A stretch of 64,000 nucleotides of DNA from Cantharellus purpuraceus (taxonomy: Eukaryota > Basidiomycota > Agaricomycetes > Cantharellales > Hydnaceae), in contig JALBUN010000005.1 in assembly GCA_025174535.1 (NCBI GenBank), forward strand, positions 620,001-684,000, written 5' to 3'. Below, piece by piece: positions 1 through 11,167 of this stretch. The first letter of the stretch is position 1; each line of letters begins with the position of its first letter. The translations under genes were made by a program, and so were the position numbers. The notes under the pieces were generated by a model that saw nothing but the letters and a program-made list of their open reading frames with translations, searched no databases and was not told the origin of the DNA.

Positions 1-154
1 ATGGGAAAGCGGTGGGAGAGATGTGCGTGCGTGCGTGCGTGGATGCCGTCAGAGTCAACCAATGGAGGGCCGAGGCAAGGAAGAAAAAATATCATAACAA
101 GACGCAACAAGTCAGTATGAAAAATAGTCAGACCTGCCAGCGGTCCAGGCAATA

Positions 155-1403
155 CTAATTAGTGAAATGCCGAGATAATATAGGAAGCACACGCACCAGG
201 CTCAACTCGAGCGTCCACACCCGACGCGCCCAGAGCTTGACCGTGCGTTCCGGTTCCCCTTCACGTGCGAGGTCGAGGTCGACACCGTCCCACCAGCATT
301 TTCTCTGATAAAAGCCATATCAGCTCATGGTTCTATAGACATAACGGAATGAAGCGCACGGCAGGCTTCCTCCAAAACAACAATAACTTCTGAGCGGTCG
401 ACATCTGCGCATAGTCGACGGCAACTCTATCGTCCCTATTCACAGCATTGGAGTTGTGGGTGATGCCCGTTTTGAGTAGTACGAGTGCGATCGATGATAT
501 ACAACATCGCGACGGCTCTATTGCGCGGTAGCCCCAGACGTCGTCTCGGTCAAAACCGCTGGAGAGTATAGTAAGTCACGAGCAGTCATAATCAGGCATC
601 GGAGCAGTGCAGACCCAACATATTTTTAAACTAGGAGAAATTGAGGATACGAAGAGAAGAAAACCCACCTCTGACACAACATGTCAATGAGATGTTGTTC
701 TGCCACATTATTTTCCTTATTGACATTCCTCTGCAGCGCAGTAAATATAGTGCGTTTTTCTAACAGGTTCTGCCCACAGGCACGCTTCAAATCAAGCATA
801 GCCTCATTGGCCACGCCATGCTCATCTGTACGTTCTGGGCCACCACCCGGGGGAATGGCAAAGTATTCGAGCTCTTCACGGAGAACAATTATAGCTTGTT
901 TTGTGAGAAGAGGGTTTTGAGAGGGTGACTGGAAATCCGATGAAGGGGATGGGAGGGAGTCGAGGAGGTGCTGTTGGAGGGAAAGAAGACCTGGGTGGTT
1001 AGAGGTGCCATAGAAATTGTCTGCAGCAGTGCGGAAGAAAGAGAGGACGAAACCAAAGCACTCAGGGTCAAACTGTGTGCAGACATGAGTTGAAGATTAG
1101 CGCATGACGCTGGGCCAGTGCAAGAAGATAAATGAGGCAAACACGCACGTCAACACCATAGACTTCATCGTCCTCCTCATCGCCCCCATCCGATAGGGCC
1201 ATGCTCTGTCTGCTCAATACGAGCCCATTTGGAAAGAGACATAGGAGCACAGACTCGGGAAGGTTCATGATCGTCTCGCGGTCCACATTGAAACGTGCAC
1301 CACGCAGGTCGAGCTGGAGCCGTGTGAGGAGTTGTGGCTGTAAATTTGGCTGGGGAAGGGTTTGTGAGACTTGGGTTATAGGGTTAGATGAGACGGCAGC
1401 CAT
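155..1403 (-). CDS. Whi2-like BTB/POZ domain protein
   Basis: Four exons (1149-1403, 669-1072, 360-558, 155-304) splice in phase to about 335 aa. The N-terminal part carries the BTB-like core of fungal Whi2-type proteins (FNVDRETIMNLPESVLLCLF, then NGLVLSR), followed by an acidic loop and, in exon 2, LTKQAIIVLREELEYF. The C-terminus has KCWWDGVDL and LWARRVWTLELSL, which I recognise as conserved in this family. Whi2 relatives are described as stress-response/phosphatase-activator proteins (Psr phosphatases in yeast, nutrient sensing); that role is inferred from family membership. The gene is transcribed away from DPH3, sharing a 156-bp upstream region. The last few residues depend on whether a possible donor after the conserved ELSLV is used; I read through to the UAG at 155-157. 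Confidence 0.85.
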
Positions 1404-1559
1404 GATGAGTGACTGGGATGTGGTGAGGGGAAGGAAGGATGATCGTCACTCGTGCACACCCACGGTGGTGTGTGTGGTGCTGTGGGTCCAGCGACCTGTA
1501 TTTTGATCTGACTCCGCTCCGCCACCCAACTGTTTACTGTAACAACAAAGAAAAGTATA
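1404..1559. promoter_or_regulatory. Bidirectional promoter between Whi2-like gene and DPH3
   Basis: These 156 bp separate the start codons of two divergently transcribed conserved genes and must hold both core promoters and 5' UTRs. No clear TATA box was recognised. The boundaries are simply the two start codons. Confidence 0.5.
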
Positions 1560-2143
1560 ATGGGAGCGTACTATGACGAAGTGGAGATAGAAGACATGGT
1601 TTGGGACGAGGTGCGCACTTGTCCCGTCTTTCATGCGTTCCTGCTCACCGCCACCCTTGTCTCTCAGGAAAAGCGTGTGTATCACTATCCTTGTCCCTGC
1701 GGAGATCGCTTTGAGATATCTCGGGAGCAGCTCAAAGCGTATGAGGACATCGCAACGTGTCCAAGCTGTAGCCTTATTATTCGTGTTGTTTATGATCCAG
1801 TGAGTCTGGCTGTTATTCTTGCGCAATGAGCGGAAATCATGTCCTTGGGTTTCATTTACCTTGCCTGAGTTGCTGGTTCAGCTATATCATCTTTTCAAAT
1901 CTATTGTCATCGGACTGCTGATATTCGCACTCATCCCCCTCATAGCTTGACTATCAGGATGACGATGAGGACGAAGACGATGCGGAGAGCGCAGAAGAGG
2001 GCTCCGAGGATGGTGATGACGGAAAGGAGGACCAGGACCAAGGGCCTGCTGGATCTGATGAGGAAGACTCTGAGAAGTTCCACGATGCAATGGAGAACTT
2101 GCACATCTCAGAGAATCCTCTTCCTGTCGCCGTGGCTGCCTAG
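1560..2143 (+). CDS. DPH3: Diphthamide biosynthesis protein 3 (CSL zinc-finger)
   Basis: Exons 1560-1610, 1668-1799 and 1946-2143 join in phase to 126 aa. The first exon gives [17 protein letters not shown] and the second the CSL zinc finger: CPCGDRF, then [13 protein letters not shown], with the four expected cysteines. DPH3 is an iron/electron carrier for Dph1-Dph2 radical chemistry in the first step of diphthamide synthesis on eEF2, and also serves Elongator-dependent tRNA modification; this is family knowledge. The third exon adds a strongly acidic tail of about 65 residues (runs of D and E), longer than the minimal roughly 80-aa DPH3 proteins. It acts in the cytosol. It is divergent from the Whi2-like gene and followed by a minisatellite. 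Confidence 0.93.
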
Positions 2144-2239
2144 CCAGCCTTGTGAGAATAGGACCACGTCTGGGGAATCTAGTGGTCGAACCTCAAGATG
2201 GCCGTGACACAACAGCATTGCGTACTTATTGACTGTAGT

Positions 2240-2555
2240 AGAGCTCACAATACACGCTCAGGTCCACAAAATCACGTACCGTTTGTAGCCTTAGTTTAAT
2301 AATACATCACGATACACTCCCAGGTCCACAAATTTACGTGCTATTTGTAGCCTTGGTGGTGATACATCACGATACACTCCCAGGTCCACAAAATTACGTG
2401 CTATTTGTAGCCTTGGTGTGGTGATACGATATACCCCCAGGTCCACAAATTTACGTGTTATTTGTAGCCTAAGTTTAACGATTCATCACAATACACTCTC
2501 ACGTCCACAAATTTACGTACTATTTGTAGCTTTAGTTTGATGATTCATCACAGCT
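2240..2555. repeat. Tandem minisatellite, five copies of about 60 bp
   Basis: The motif GGTCCACAAA recurs at about 2261, 2323, 2383, 2440 and 2502 (last copy cGTCCACAAA), giving periods of 62, 60, 57 and 62 bp. Each unit continues with TTACGTNCTATTTGTAGCC and then CATCACGATACACTC, with small indels between copies. It lies about 100 bp downstream of DPH3 and may be transcribed in its 3' region. Confidence 0.9.
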
Positions 2556-4907
2556 CTCAGAGTCGAGGGTACGAGACTTGTAGTTCATAGCATCAGGGAA
2601 AAGAACCCTGACTCTACAGCATTATTAGTGTCTACTTACAATGCACGGCCCCGTCGGCTACTCCTGTTCCATCGAGTGCCCTGTACCCCCTCCCCTATTC
2701 CCATGCACCCCATAGTATGCCATACTACACCATGGCAATGTCGAGCCCATGAATCGAAAAGACAGTGACAAGCGGATTGCATAGGATCGGGCCCCAAACT
2801 CAATTGCACCACTAAGATCCCAGAATGTACGGGAAGATTATTGAAAGAATGGCCTAAATTTGTTGTGCGTAGTAACAGTGGAAGGTGTGGATTATTAGTT
2901 TACTTTGTGCCAAATGCGTCGTCTGTAGATGGGCCTGCAGACGAATCATACCTACCACAATAAGCATTCGAGATTTGTGCCGTGCATCCATCTTCACATG
3001 GCTGCTGCTTTGGAACCAGAGTGGATGCTTATGTAAATCCGTGTGCGTTTGTAGCCCAACTACCAGATTGGTATTATCACCTCCTTTGTGTGTCCCTCCT
3101 GCATGTTTTCCCATGATCCTTTTTCTTGTAAGATTTAATAGACTGTACGAATAACTCAGCATTTGCACAAACGATGTCAAACGACTGAGGAAGAGGGGGC
3201 GACAAGCTAGCTACTATATAGACAGTCAACAAAAAAAGAATGCTTTTGCGACTTGCGCAAAAGCTATATACGTCGAACAAGACTTGCCGAATATTCTTGT
3301 GACACGGGGGTGACACGGTTTGTCACTCTGCCATGTCCACATTTCTACATTTCTTGCCGGGTTTCCCAGTAGGTTAGGGCTTGTCCTTCCTTCTCACCAG
3401 CTTTGGCCTAAGATTTGACCCGATGGCCCTTCTTTCAATAGTTCCTTTTGTTGCGCTCCCACATGGCGCCCTCGGGGTTGTTTCTTACTGGATCCACCTT
3501 GTCCGATGGAATGCCCTTCTGGTATCCGCGTGATTAGCGCTTCCGAATGCAGGGTCAGTAAATTAGTAGTATGTATAGTAGCCATTAAAGTTGGCAGTAG
3601 TGTTGGAAAATATCTTGGTCAGAAATCCGTTACCCATTATGTGTGAATTCTTCTTTATGCCGCGAAGCTTCCCTATGTGGCTTCTTCTTCAGCGAAGGCG
3701 CAGAAAAACTCGTCGTGTATTGATGATGCTGTTTACCTTTTACCGTCTCCGCGCCATGGACACAAACCAAATTCGAAGACATGTGCTTGCTGGTCCCTGT
3801 TTGAATATTCGGTCATTGTCACCCGTTCTGTATCTGTGTGCAAGCTATGTCCGGGGATGGGACTAATTATAACACAGTAAACGAACTGAACTCACTGAAT
3901 TGAGATTTGAACTTACCATAGGTGCATCCAGGTGCATTCGTGCGCCATGAGAAGTCATTATTGTGACTGTAATCAGACGTCCTTGTAAGTAACCTCTGTG
4001 GCCGGAACCTATAGTCCAATACGACCGCTGCATGAGTGGTTCTGTTAATGTCCATTGCCCTGGCGGAGCCTTTGAGAACCTGCAGGTTTAAAGCGATCAA
4101 CTGTAAAAAGAGGTATTCGAGGAATGCTAAACTTGCCAACCTGATGATGAATCTGCTAAATTAGGATTCGATCAAGTATGGGCATATGTAGGTGATGTCA
4201 TGCGTTCTTTAATGCAGAAAAAGACCACGGATCTACATCTTAGTGTAGTGATGCGAAATGCATGAATATGGCCCCTCCGGATTGTGTGCCTGACATCTTG
4301 TCTTTTGTGAGTGACTTGTGTCTCTATGGACTATGAGGATACTTTACAGCAACGGGAGAAATCGGGCATGCAGATCATGCGGTGCCCGAGCTGGTCCGGA
4401 AACCTAGCCTCTGGAAATGCGACGTGAGTGTTTAATCGTCACAAGCTGCGGGGACGTGCCCAGGATAGCCCGGCGATCAGTGCAGGCAGAATACGCCGCA
4501 GCATAGAAAGGGCGGCGCACCGAAGGCTTGTACCTGACTCAGGACATGGTACTGGTATGAATACTTAGCCTTTGTGCACTCACCAACCCCTAATGAACAC
4601 AGTCTTGGTCGGAATTGTCTGCAGGGCGAAACTGATGGTTGTTCGTCAGCAGCTCGAGTCAAGCAGTCCAACACGATCGATTGGTCAGGTGCTCACAACC
4701 CGATGGCAGGCCGTCTCGGAGGCACTGGGTGTGGACCGAAAGCTGTACTGTGCAGAATTATCAATGATTTATGTAGGTGCCGCAGCGTAACGCCCAGCCG
4801 GCATTGCTACCTTGAGCACCAAAGCACTGCCGCCAGGCATTAAGCGGCAACCAGAAGCAGATTTACGTGTTTTCACTTTTCTAAAAGCTCTTTGACTCTC
4901 TACGGCC
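2556..4907. other. Gene-poor intergenic stretch
   Basis: About 2.3 kb without a convincing coding exon on either strand. Open frames of up to about 110 codons occur but show no recognisable domain and no splice-linked continuation. AT content is mixed and no terminal inverted repeats were recognised. Confidence 0.5.
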
Positions 4908-5866
4908 ATGTCTACTCTGGAAAAAACAGATACGGACGAAAAGAATACCGACAACGACATGGACACTGTCCCCAGACCGTCAGATCCCATGCCAGTCGTT
5001 GACGCGGGCGAGCCCGACGTGGTCTGTGAGGATGATGCTACTGGTGCAAAACTGGTCACACCCAATACTCGAGCCTCATCGGATTCGAGCAGTTCGCCAA
5101 CATCGCCCTCATCTAAAAATCCACTCACTCCAGAGCGTCAGGACTCTCCTGGCCACGATCATACCGTCATCGTCACCACCATAGACCAACACGACGGACT
5201 CCACGACCACTTTCCCAATCCCTACGATGATCCCCCGCCCGTGGCATTCAGCCACGCTCGCGTGCACAGCGCACCATATACACAAACCCTCCTACATCCC
5301 GGATACCAACAACCGCCACAGCGCCTGCCGTCCATCCTACGTCCGTCCCATCCCAAGACCTTCAACACCAGCGGCACCAGACGCGCCAGTCTTGCGCTGA
5401 CCGGCATTGACTTTGACAGCGCCTCCTTGGCATCCATGGGTCTGGGGGCCGATCCACGATTAAGCGTGCATTCCACCCCATCGTTTTCCATGGAGGAGGA
5501 TCCATTGACGACGTATGCTGTCACACCTTGTGAGCGTCTAATTGCCTTGATACATGACTGGCTATTGACATCCGGCGTCTGTCTGTGTCGTTTAAAGGGC
5601 AACCACCACCGCATTCGTCATATCGCGCAACTGCCAGCTCACCACCGAGCAGTCTCCGTCAATATCAGCGTGATAAAGAGCCTCATATTGAAGTCAGTGA
5701 GCGGTTCATGGATGAGCAACCATCCGAGGCAAGGGCACCTGAGACGCAACCTCTCGAACAAGCGCTCGAAAAGAAGTCAACTGACTTGCGGCCGGGTAGG
5801 GTTCCGGCGTTGAAGGGGGGCGTTAAGAAGGCGCCTAGGTGGAAGTTCTGGGCAAGAAGGCCGTGA
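4908..5866 (+). CDS. Hypothetical Ser/Pro-rich protein
   Basis: Exons 4908-5529 and 5598-5866 join in phase (Trp at the junction) to 296 aa. The protein is hydrophilic and low-complexity: an acidic N-terminus, a Ser-rich stretch around residues 60-75, His/Pro-rich middle, and a short basic-aromatic C-terminal motif (KAPRWKFWARRP). It has no signal peptide or membrane segment. The repeated SP/TP sites suggest a phosphorylated, largely disordered protein, but I do not recognise a family. The UGA overlaps a good splice donor (GTGAGT at about 5863). Using it with an acceptor at 5932-5933 would replace the stop and end the protein in RPRQIPKV at 5945; this alternative is plausible. Confidence 0.72.
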
Positions 5867-6018
5867 GTTTGGCACTCTACTTCTTTACATACAGTACAAC
5901 GCTTATCTGCCTATTGCAAACAGACGTCAAATCCCAAAGGTGTAATCCTCCTGAGGGCTGTTACTCAAGCAGCACTGTTATCAAACTACACGGCACCCCA
6001 CTATTTCTGCCGTGACAT

Positions 6019-6036
6019 TCATTCATTCATTCATTC
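6019..6036. repeat. (ATTC)n microsatellite
   Basis: Four to five tandem ATTC units lie in the convergent intergenic region between the hypothetical gene and the SLC25 gene. The rest of 5946-6418 shows no supportable gene. Confidence 0.8.
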
Positions 6037-6418
6037 TTCCTACCAAGGGATCTGATTACGCATGGACTTCCACCATTGACTCAAGGAAGACTTCCCTAGT
6101 GATGTAGACTACGTGCCATAGTATTTATGGAGACAATAACATGTACAGTTCGGCATTCACTGAGACGAGTATGCCGTAAGTGCCACAAGCACACACGTGG
6201 TCTTTATGCGACCGTCTCGCCTCATCCGACACCGCACGTAATATTGAAAGACATTTATACAGATGTTGATCTCCAAAACAAGTGTCAAAGTCCAAGGAAG
6301 CCGGTATGCGGTATCACAGCGCCGGTATATCTAACTCATGAAGTATCATCTAGGACTTTGTATTTCCCTCCCATCTGCATATCTGTCAGCAATGTCACCG
6401 CCTGCAAATGATGGCAAC

Positions 6419-7973
6419 TCACAGGTCTAAAAATAGCTTCCATAGGATAGAAAACAGTAGACCTTGCAAACCGTTTGCAAGGATGCGCGTCTTGAGGCCA
6501 CGACCTAACAGACCAATGTAACCATCCTGAGCGATAACCCTACGAGCGGCCTCGACTAGCAAAATCGCATAAGTATGATCAAATAAGGGTTAGCGTCGAA
6601 CAAGACTCACAGTAACCAACACGCTCCTCGTCGACTTGCCTGTACGTCTTGATAACGCGCAAGCTGTTGCTCACGGTGTCACTCACGACGCTAGCAACAA
6701 ACCCGATGAAAGCCTGTCGCCCCAGTGTCTGAAGAAGCGTCTTAGCCTGCGGGAGGTGCTTTTGAAGTGTGTTGTACGTTGCAAACCTATGCAGGAGACA
6801 ATTAAGCTCCAAACTGTAACGTATATTAGTGTGGAATATTTACCAGGGATAATGTCCAACGAAAGTAGCCCCTGCTGTGGCAAATGCGCCAAACCACAAT
6901 GTCGTGATGCCGTATTGTTTTATCTAAGATACGGGATCAACGATTGATCTGATGTGTTGGCACCAGACTGACCCTCCGTCGCAGAATAGCCCATCCTGGC
7001 TTGCCCTGCGCTTGGAGCGTGGTCTGCAGATCGCTTCAGCAGGTCCGTCAAATATTAGTCACTGAACTCGAGGCTCACCTTCGCCGTGTCCACAGGTGTG
7101 AGGATCATCCTGAACCCAGCAGCTGCAAGGCTTGCGAAAACGGTCTGAAGAAATTCAGGGAGTCGTTTCAAGTATGTGTTTGACTTCAGGAGGGCCAAAA
7201 TTCCCGCATTTGCTGCCGTATCTCCAAATCGAGCCACGGGACCTGGACAGGGCCACCCGTCGGTGTCTGGCATAAAGACAGGAGTCCAAAGTGAAGAAAC
7301 TACCTTGTATTAAAGCTGCGCCAAGCCCTTGATAATACCTCCCATAGCCACCATCTGCGTACAATGTTTTGATGGCAAGTGTGGTGGTCATCCCGAAACC
7401 TACACAAGAGTCAGGCATGGCTCATACATGATGACCACTGGTCTCACGATACTGGAAGTTCATCACTGTACGGAGAGGCTGATAAGATTATTAAAAGGTG
7501 TATTGTTCCCAAAATAGGGGACATAACACACCATCAGGAGCAGGACCTCCAGCACCATGGCTACATTGGCGCATAAGCCGCACGAAAGGAAAAGGAAAGC
7601 CTATGATTCAAGAACCTGCTGCGCCGCTCAATCCTCCTCCCAAAGCCGATTTCATCGCGGCCCCAAGGTCAAACTTCACACTACCAGATTAGCACATTTT
7701 CCGCCGATTGGTTCTTGTACTACTATAACGCACATCAACGTCCTTTGAATCGATCCAGCCTTTGATAAACACCGCGAGCACAAATGCGGAGAGTAGGATC
7801 CATAGGATATACCACGCAATCTGGGTCTTGCTGCGCGTTCTCTTGGGGCGCAACGCAGGCTCTTCTAGGTTATCGTCAATGAGTCCATCGCGCTGCTCGG
7901 CGCGAGCCTGTGTGTCTAACAACGGCTGTCGCTCATCAGCCTCCGCAGGAATGGTGCTGGATGGCGTGGTCAT
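6419..7973 (-). CDS. Divergent SLC25-type carrier with extra N-terminal membrane segment
   Basis: About nine to ten exons splice in phase from the ATG at 7973 to the UGA at 6419-6421. The first exon (7734-7973) encodes an acidic leader with DERQPLLD, a basic patch and a hydrophobic segment ([20 protein letters not shown]) that ordinary mitochondrial carriers lack. Then come [84 protein letters not shown] and [19 protein letters not shown]. These fit a conserved fungal branch of the SLC25 fold. Only the middle repeat keeps the canonical P-x-D-x-x-K signature (PVDTAK); the first reads PLRTVM. The substrate is unknown. The N-terminal leader could mean a location other than the mitochondrial inner membrane. 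Confidence 0.82.
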
Positions 7974-8239
7974 GGTGTGTGAACAAGCTCAACCGACTCT
8001 AATGCATCATGATGACCAACGGCTAGACAAGCGCCCGGTATTTCGCTAATTCCATATTTTGGCGTCAACAGTCATAAGAAATTAGATCGTAGGAGCACAG
8101 CTCACTATGTAACAGAATTCCATTGAGTATTATTAACATGTTCAGTACTAGCTACAAATTACAGCTGCGCCATCAGCCCACACCTACGAATCTCTCCACT
8201 TGTGACTCGACCGTCAGCCTTCTTTTCTAGCTGCCCATC

Positions 8240-9684
8240 TCATCGACGCTTCTCTGCTCTGAGTCTCCATGGCTCTCCTTTGTCATCAGTGATATTCACA
8301 CCAGGAAACGTCTTCTTGATAAAAATTGCCTCATCCACAAGCATATCCTTTTCTATATCACGCCTACAGGGAAAGGGTGGTTTCAGTATATAGGATACGT
8401 CAGAATAAGGGCGCACTCTTCAATGGGCCATGTGTATCCGGCCATATTGATCTCGCGCAATGATGGCAGCCGACGATGCATCAGAGCGTCCGATAGCGCA
8501 GGAATAAGCTTCTTCAGGTCAGCCACAGCACTTTTGTTTCTGAGGAAACGTCAATGTCCGCGAAAAGAACAGAAATAAAGAACGCGCATCATGTACAAGT
8601 GTGGAACCCCAAGGTTAAGTTTGGTAAGACGGCGGTGACAGTATGGATGCTGCAAGAGTTCAGATAGACGACCCTGTAGATGGTCAATCTGGGTCATACA
8701 GCGAGCCAGCATACAATTCACCCAGTTCCCCGTCCACGTTAACACCTTCAACCGTGGGCACTTTTGCAGGATACCCATGTATTTGGTAGAACCAGGCGTT
8801 ATCTGGAGGTCCAACAGCGTTGGACCACAGATCTTCAAACATTTTCGCATGAATTGGTCCTGTGGAATCGTTGCTGAAACAAGCGTCCGAGAAAATCTTT
8901 CGAGGTCGTAAACACTCATGCGTGGATACACATGAGAATCAACCTACGTCGGAAGGCCCCGAGGGGGGCTCATAGGGGGCGGAAAGATTATATGAGGGGT
9001 TTGGACAAAGTCTAATCGAGTTAGCCTCCGAAAATTCCGAAAAATACTTTCGGGAACTGCATTATTTGCAGTGATGCTGAGATGGTGGATTGTTAGAAGA
9101 GTGGGTCCAGCGCTTTCCGCGAGCAGGGCAAATACTCTGCTTGAAATAGAGAGAGAGAGACATCCAACGTAATGTTCCAGTCCGATCAAATACGGAATCA
9201 GTGCTGTGAGCTCAAAGTTGACATCGGTCGAAAGATGTTGCCCCAGCATATAAAGTGACAGCACGCGGACTTGATGAAGAATGGTTGGATCTTGGTTGCA
9301 TCGTAGCATAAGACGGGTCAGCGATCTGTCCTTGGCGAGAAGCGGTACTTGATAGAGAAATTGCTGCGAAAGTCTCTACCTCAAAAGTTAAGTTCACTGA
9401 CACTGGTAGGCAGAAACGTATGGGAAAAGAATGGAGATGAAACACACGTGGAACAGCTTTGAGACCAGTGTCAAGCTTTTGCGAGTGAAATTCACAGCAT
9501 AGAGAGCAGTTCGACTGCTCGTCAGATCAGATACGTCAAAGAAGTCCGGATGACCAGGAGAGGTAGCGAATGCAAAGATCCTAGTCCAGAGCATATCACT
9601 GGTGCTAGCTGAAATTCCGGTGAAGGGGGTGAACGAAGGCTTAGGGAGTATCGAAGCATATGTTTGGTTTATACTTGCGTGCAT
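8240..9684 (-). pseudogene. F-box/LRR-type protein gene interrupted by an in-frame UAG
   Basis: Starts at ATG 9684 with an F-box-like N-terminus (MLWTRIFAFA, then SLTLVSKLFH), splices to QFLYQVPLLAKDRSLTRLM and continues as leucine-rich repeats typical of Agaricomycete F-box proteins. At 8944-8946 a UAG interrupts the frame, yet the same frame carries on downstream (YPRMSVYDLERFSRT and onward). It then splices through two more good introns to a proper UGA at 8240-8242. No GT donor lies just upstream that would remove the UAG. F-box proteins recruit substrates to SCF ubiquitin ligases. The gene may be a recent pseudogene, a truncated allele, or carry a sequence error. Confidence 0.7.
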
Positions 9685-9741
9685 GTTTGACCTAATCGCT
9701 CGCACCGTCAGCGAAAGGGAAGATAGTGAATATATGGACTC

Positions 9742-10609
9742 TCACACCACTTGACGCAAACTGAATGCGTCCACTTTTTCTCTGACTTCGGGGTTCGACA
9801 ACATGGTCCCGATAACGGGAAGGAGGCGTTGCACGTCAGACTGAGATTGAATTCGAGTCTCTTTGAATCTGAAGCTGATGTTGGGATTCGTCGCCATGGT
9901 TAACCAATCTGCATTCCAGCTCAGAGGAAGCTCCGCAGAGATTGTGCTAAGTGTAGTTGATTGGGAGAGTGCAATGGCTAGTCTCTCTGGTTTGCTACCT
10001 CGAAAGAATGACTCGGTCCGCGCGTACGGGTAATGGAACTCGGACTAGAGTCGAAACACCTGTCATAACAAGGGGACTATTACAGCACAAAAAGCTCACC
10101 AGATTGGTCCAGCGAGGAATACATTCAAGCAACTTGCAAAATACTTGTTCTATTTTGACGTTTTTCGTATCACATCGATCGCGTAGTATGACGCGGGTGG
10201 GGTTGACGAAATACAGAGAGCGGCACAACCCAGTAACAGCTGCAACAGCATAGATATCCAGAGTGAAACAAATAGTGTGCAAGTTTGAACAAGGTCGGAT
10301 CACATGCCAGAGGCAGCTATATGCACCCTCGAGTCGAATTTTCCTCACGTAAAGCGGAAACTGTCTATGTTGGGAGAAAACCTCAGCAAGTGCTTGTGCT
10401 TGAGCGGTTGAGCGAAGAACAACAACTCTGTAGAGAAGGGGTGTGGCGACTTGCAGCCACCTCTTGCAGACAAGCAGAAGCGAAGAGGTTGGAAACTTGA
10501 CATTGCAGCCAAAGGCGGTGTTTAAATCAGAGCTAAACCTTTCGTCAGAAACATGCATTATAGGCTCAAGGATCATCTGAAGCAGTTCGTTTGCAATCTT
10601 GTGTGCCAT
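9742..10609 (-). CDS. F-box domain protein
   Basis: Exons 10100-10609 and 9742-10044 join in phase to 270 aa. The N-terminus MAHKIANELLQMILEPIM followed by SLLLVCKRWLQVATPLLY is a typical Agaricomycete F-box, and the remainder holds leucine-rich segments (IRLEGAYSCLW, CSNLHTICF). The expected role is substrate recognition by an SCF ubiquitin ligase; the substrate is unknown. The start chosen is the Met directly before the F-box; upstream in-frame codons are not conserved-looking. It is head-to-tail with the next F-box gene (58 bp apart), suggesting tandem duplication. Confidence 0.8.
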
Positions 10610-10750
10610 GGTAGTAAGGATAGAAGTCGTAAGCAAGGGTGATTGAAGATTGGTCACGATAATCGTCACACCGTGTGAATCAAAGTTTAGCGGGAATACC
10701 TTATAGGGAGTATAATGAATCATACAAATCCGTCAGTTCAGAAGGACATT

Positions 10751-10955
10751 AGGGCGTATATGAAACCAACTTAAAGCCGAGTTTCACTAGCTATGATAGC
10801 CTTCTACAGTGGAGCGTTCGCAAAGCCCCGGTGGAGCTCCACAGTTGCTCCACACATGCCGCTTTGAAGCCCACTTTAGCGTCGGATTAAGTTCAGACTA
10901 TGGTGGAGCATCAAAAAGCTGGATTTTCAGCTTAAGCCGGTTCCATATACGCCCT
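10751..10955. mobile_element. MITE-like element with AGGGCGTATATG termini
   Basis: The sequence begins AGGGCGTATATGAAACC and ends with the near-perfect inverted complement GGTTCCATATACGCCCT, enclosing about 170 bp with no ORF. The same termini bound a second, larger copy at 19511-20054. No clear target-site duplication was found. It sits in the divergent upstream region shared by the F-box gene (start 10609) and the GH43 gene (start 11168). Confidence 0.65.
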
Positions 10956-11167
10956 CTTCAAACTCCTTTTGGTCTCCTTGACTAAAATACCAATCACGGT
11001 CTCCATGATTAGTATGGCAGTGCGGGCGTTTCTTCACTACAAATGTTCCGAAAAACATATACTACGTATCCCTTCTACCCAATTTTCATCCTTATACATT
11101 GGCCTCCTTGGAACACGGTGGTCTGGCAAGCCCGTCCAACGTTTCATATTTGAAAGCCACCCTTATC

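Noticed and set aside
30..45. GTGC microsatellite at the window start
   Set aside because: Only four units; too short to be of interest.
2854..3316. Overlapping open frames on both strands
   Set aside because: Low-information frames without domain, start context or splice continuity.
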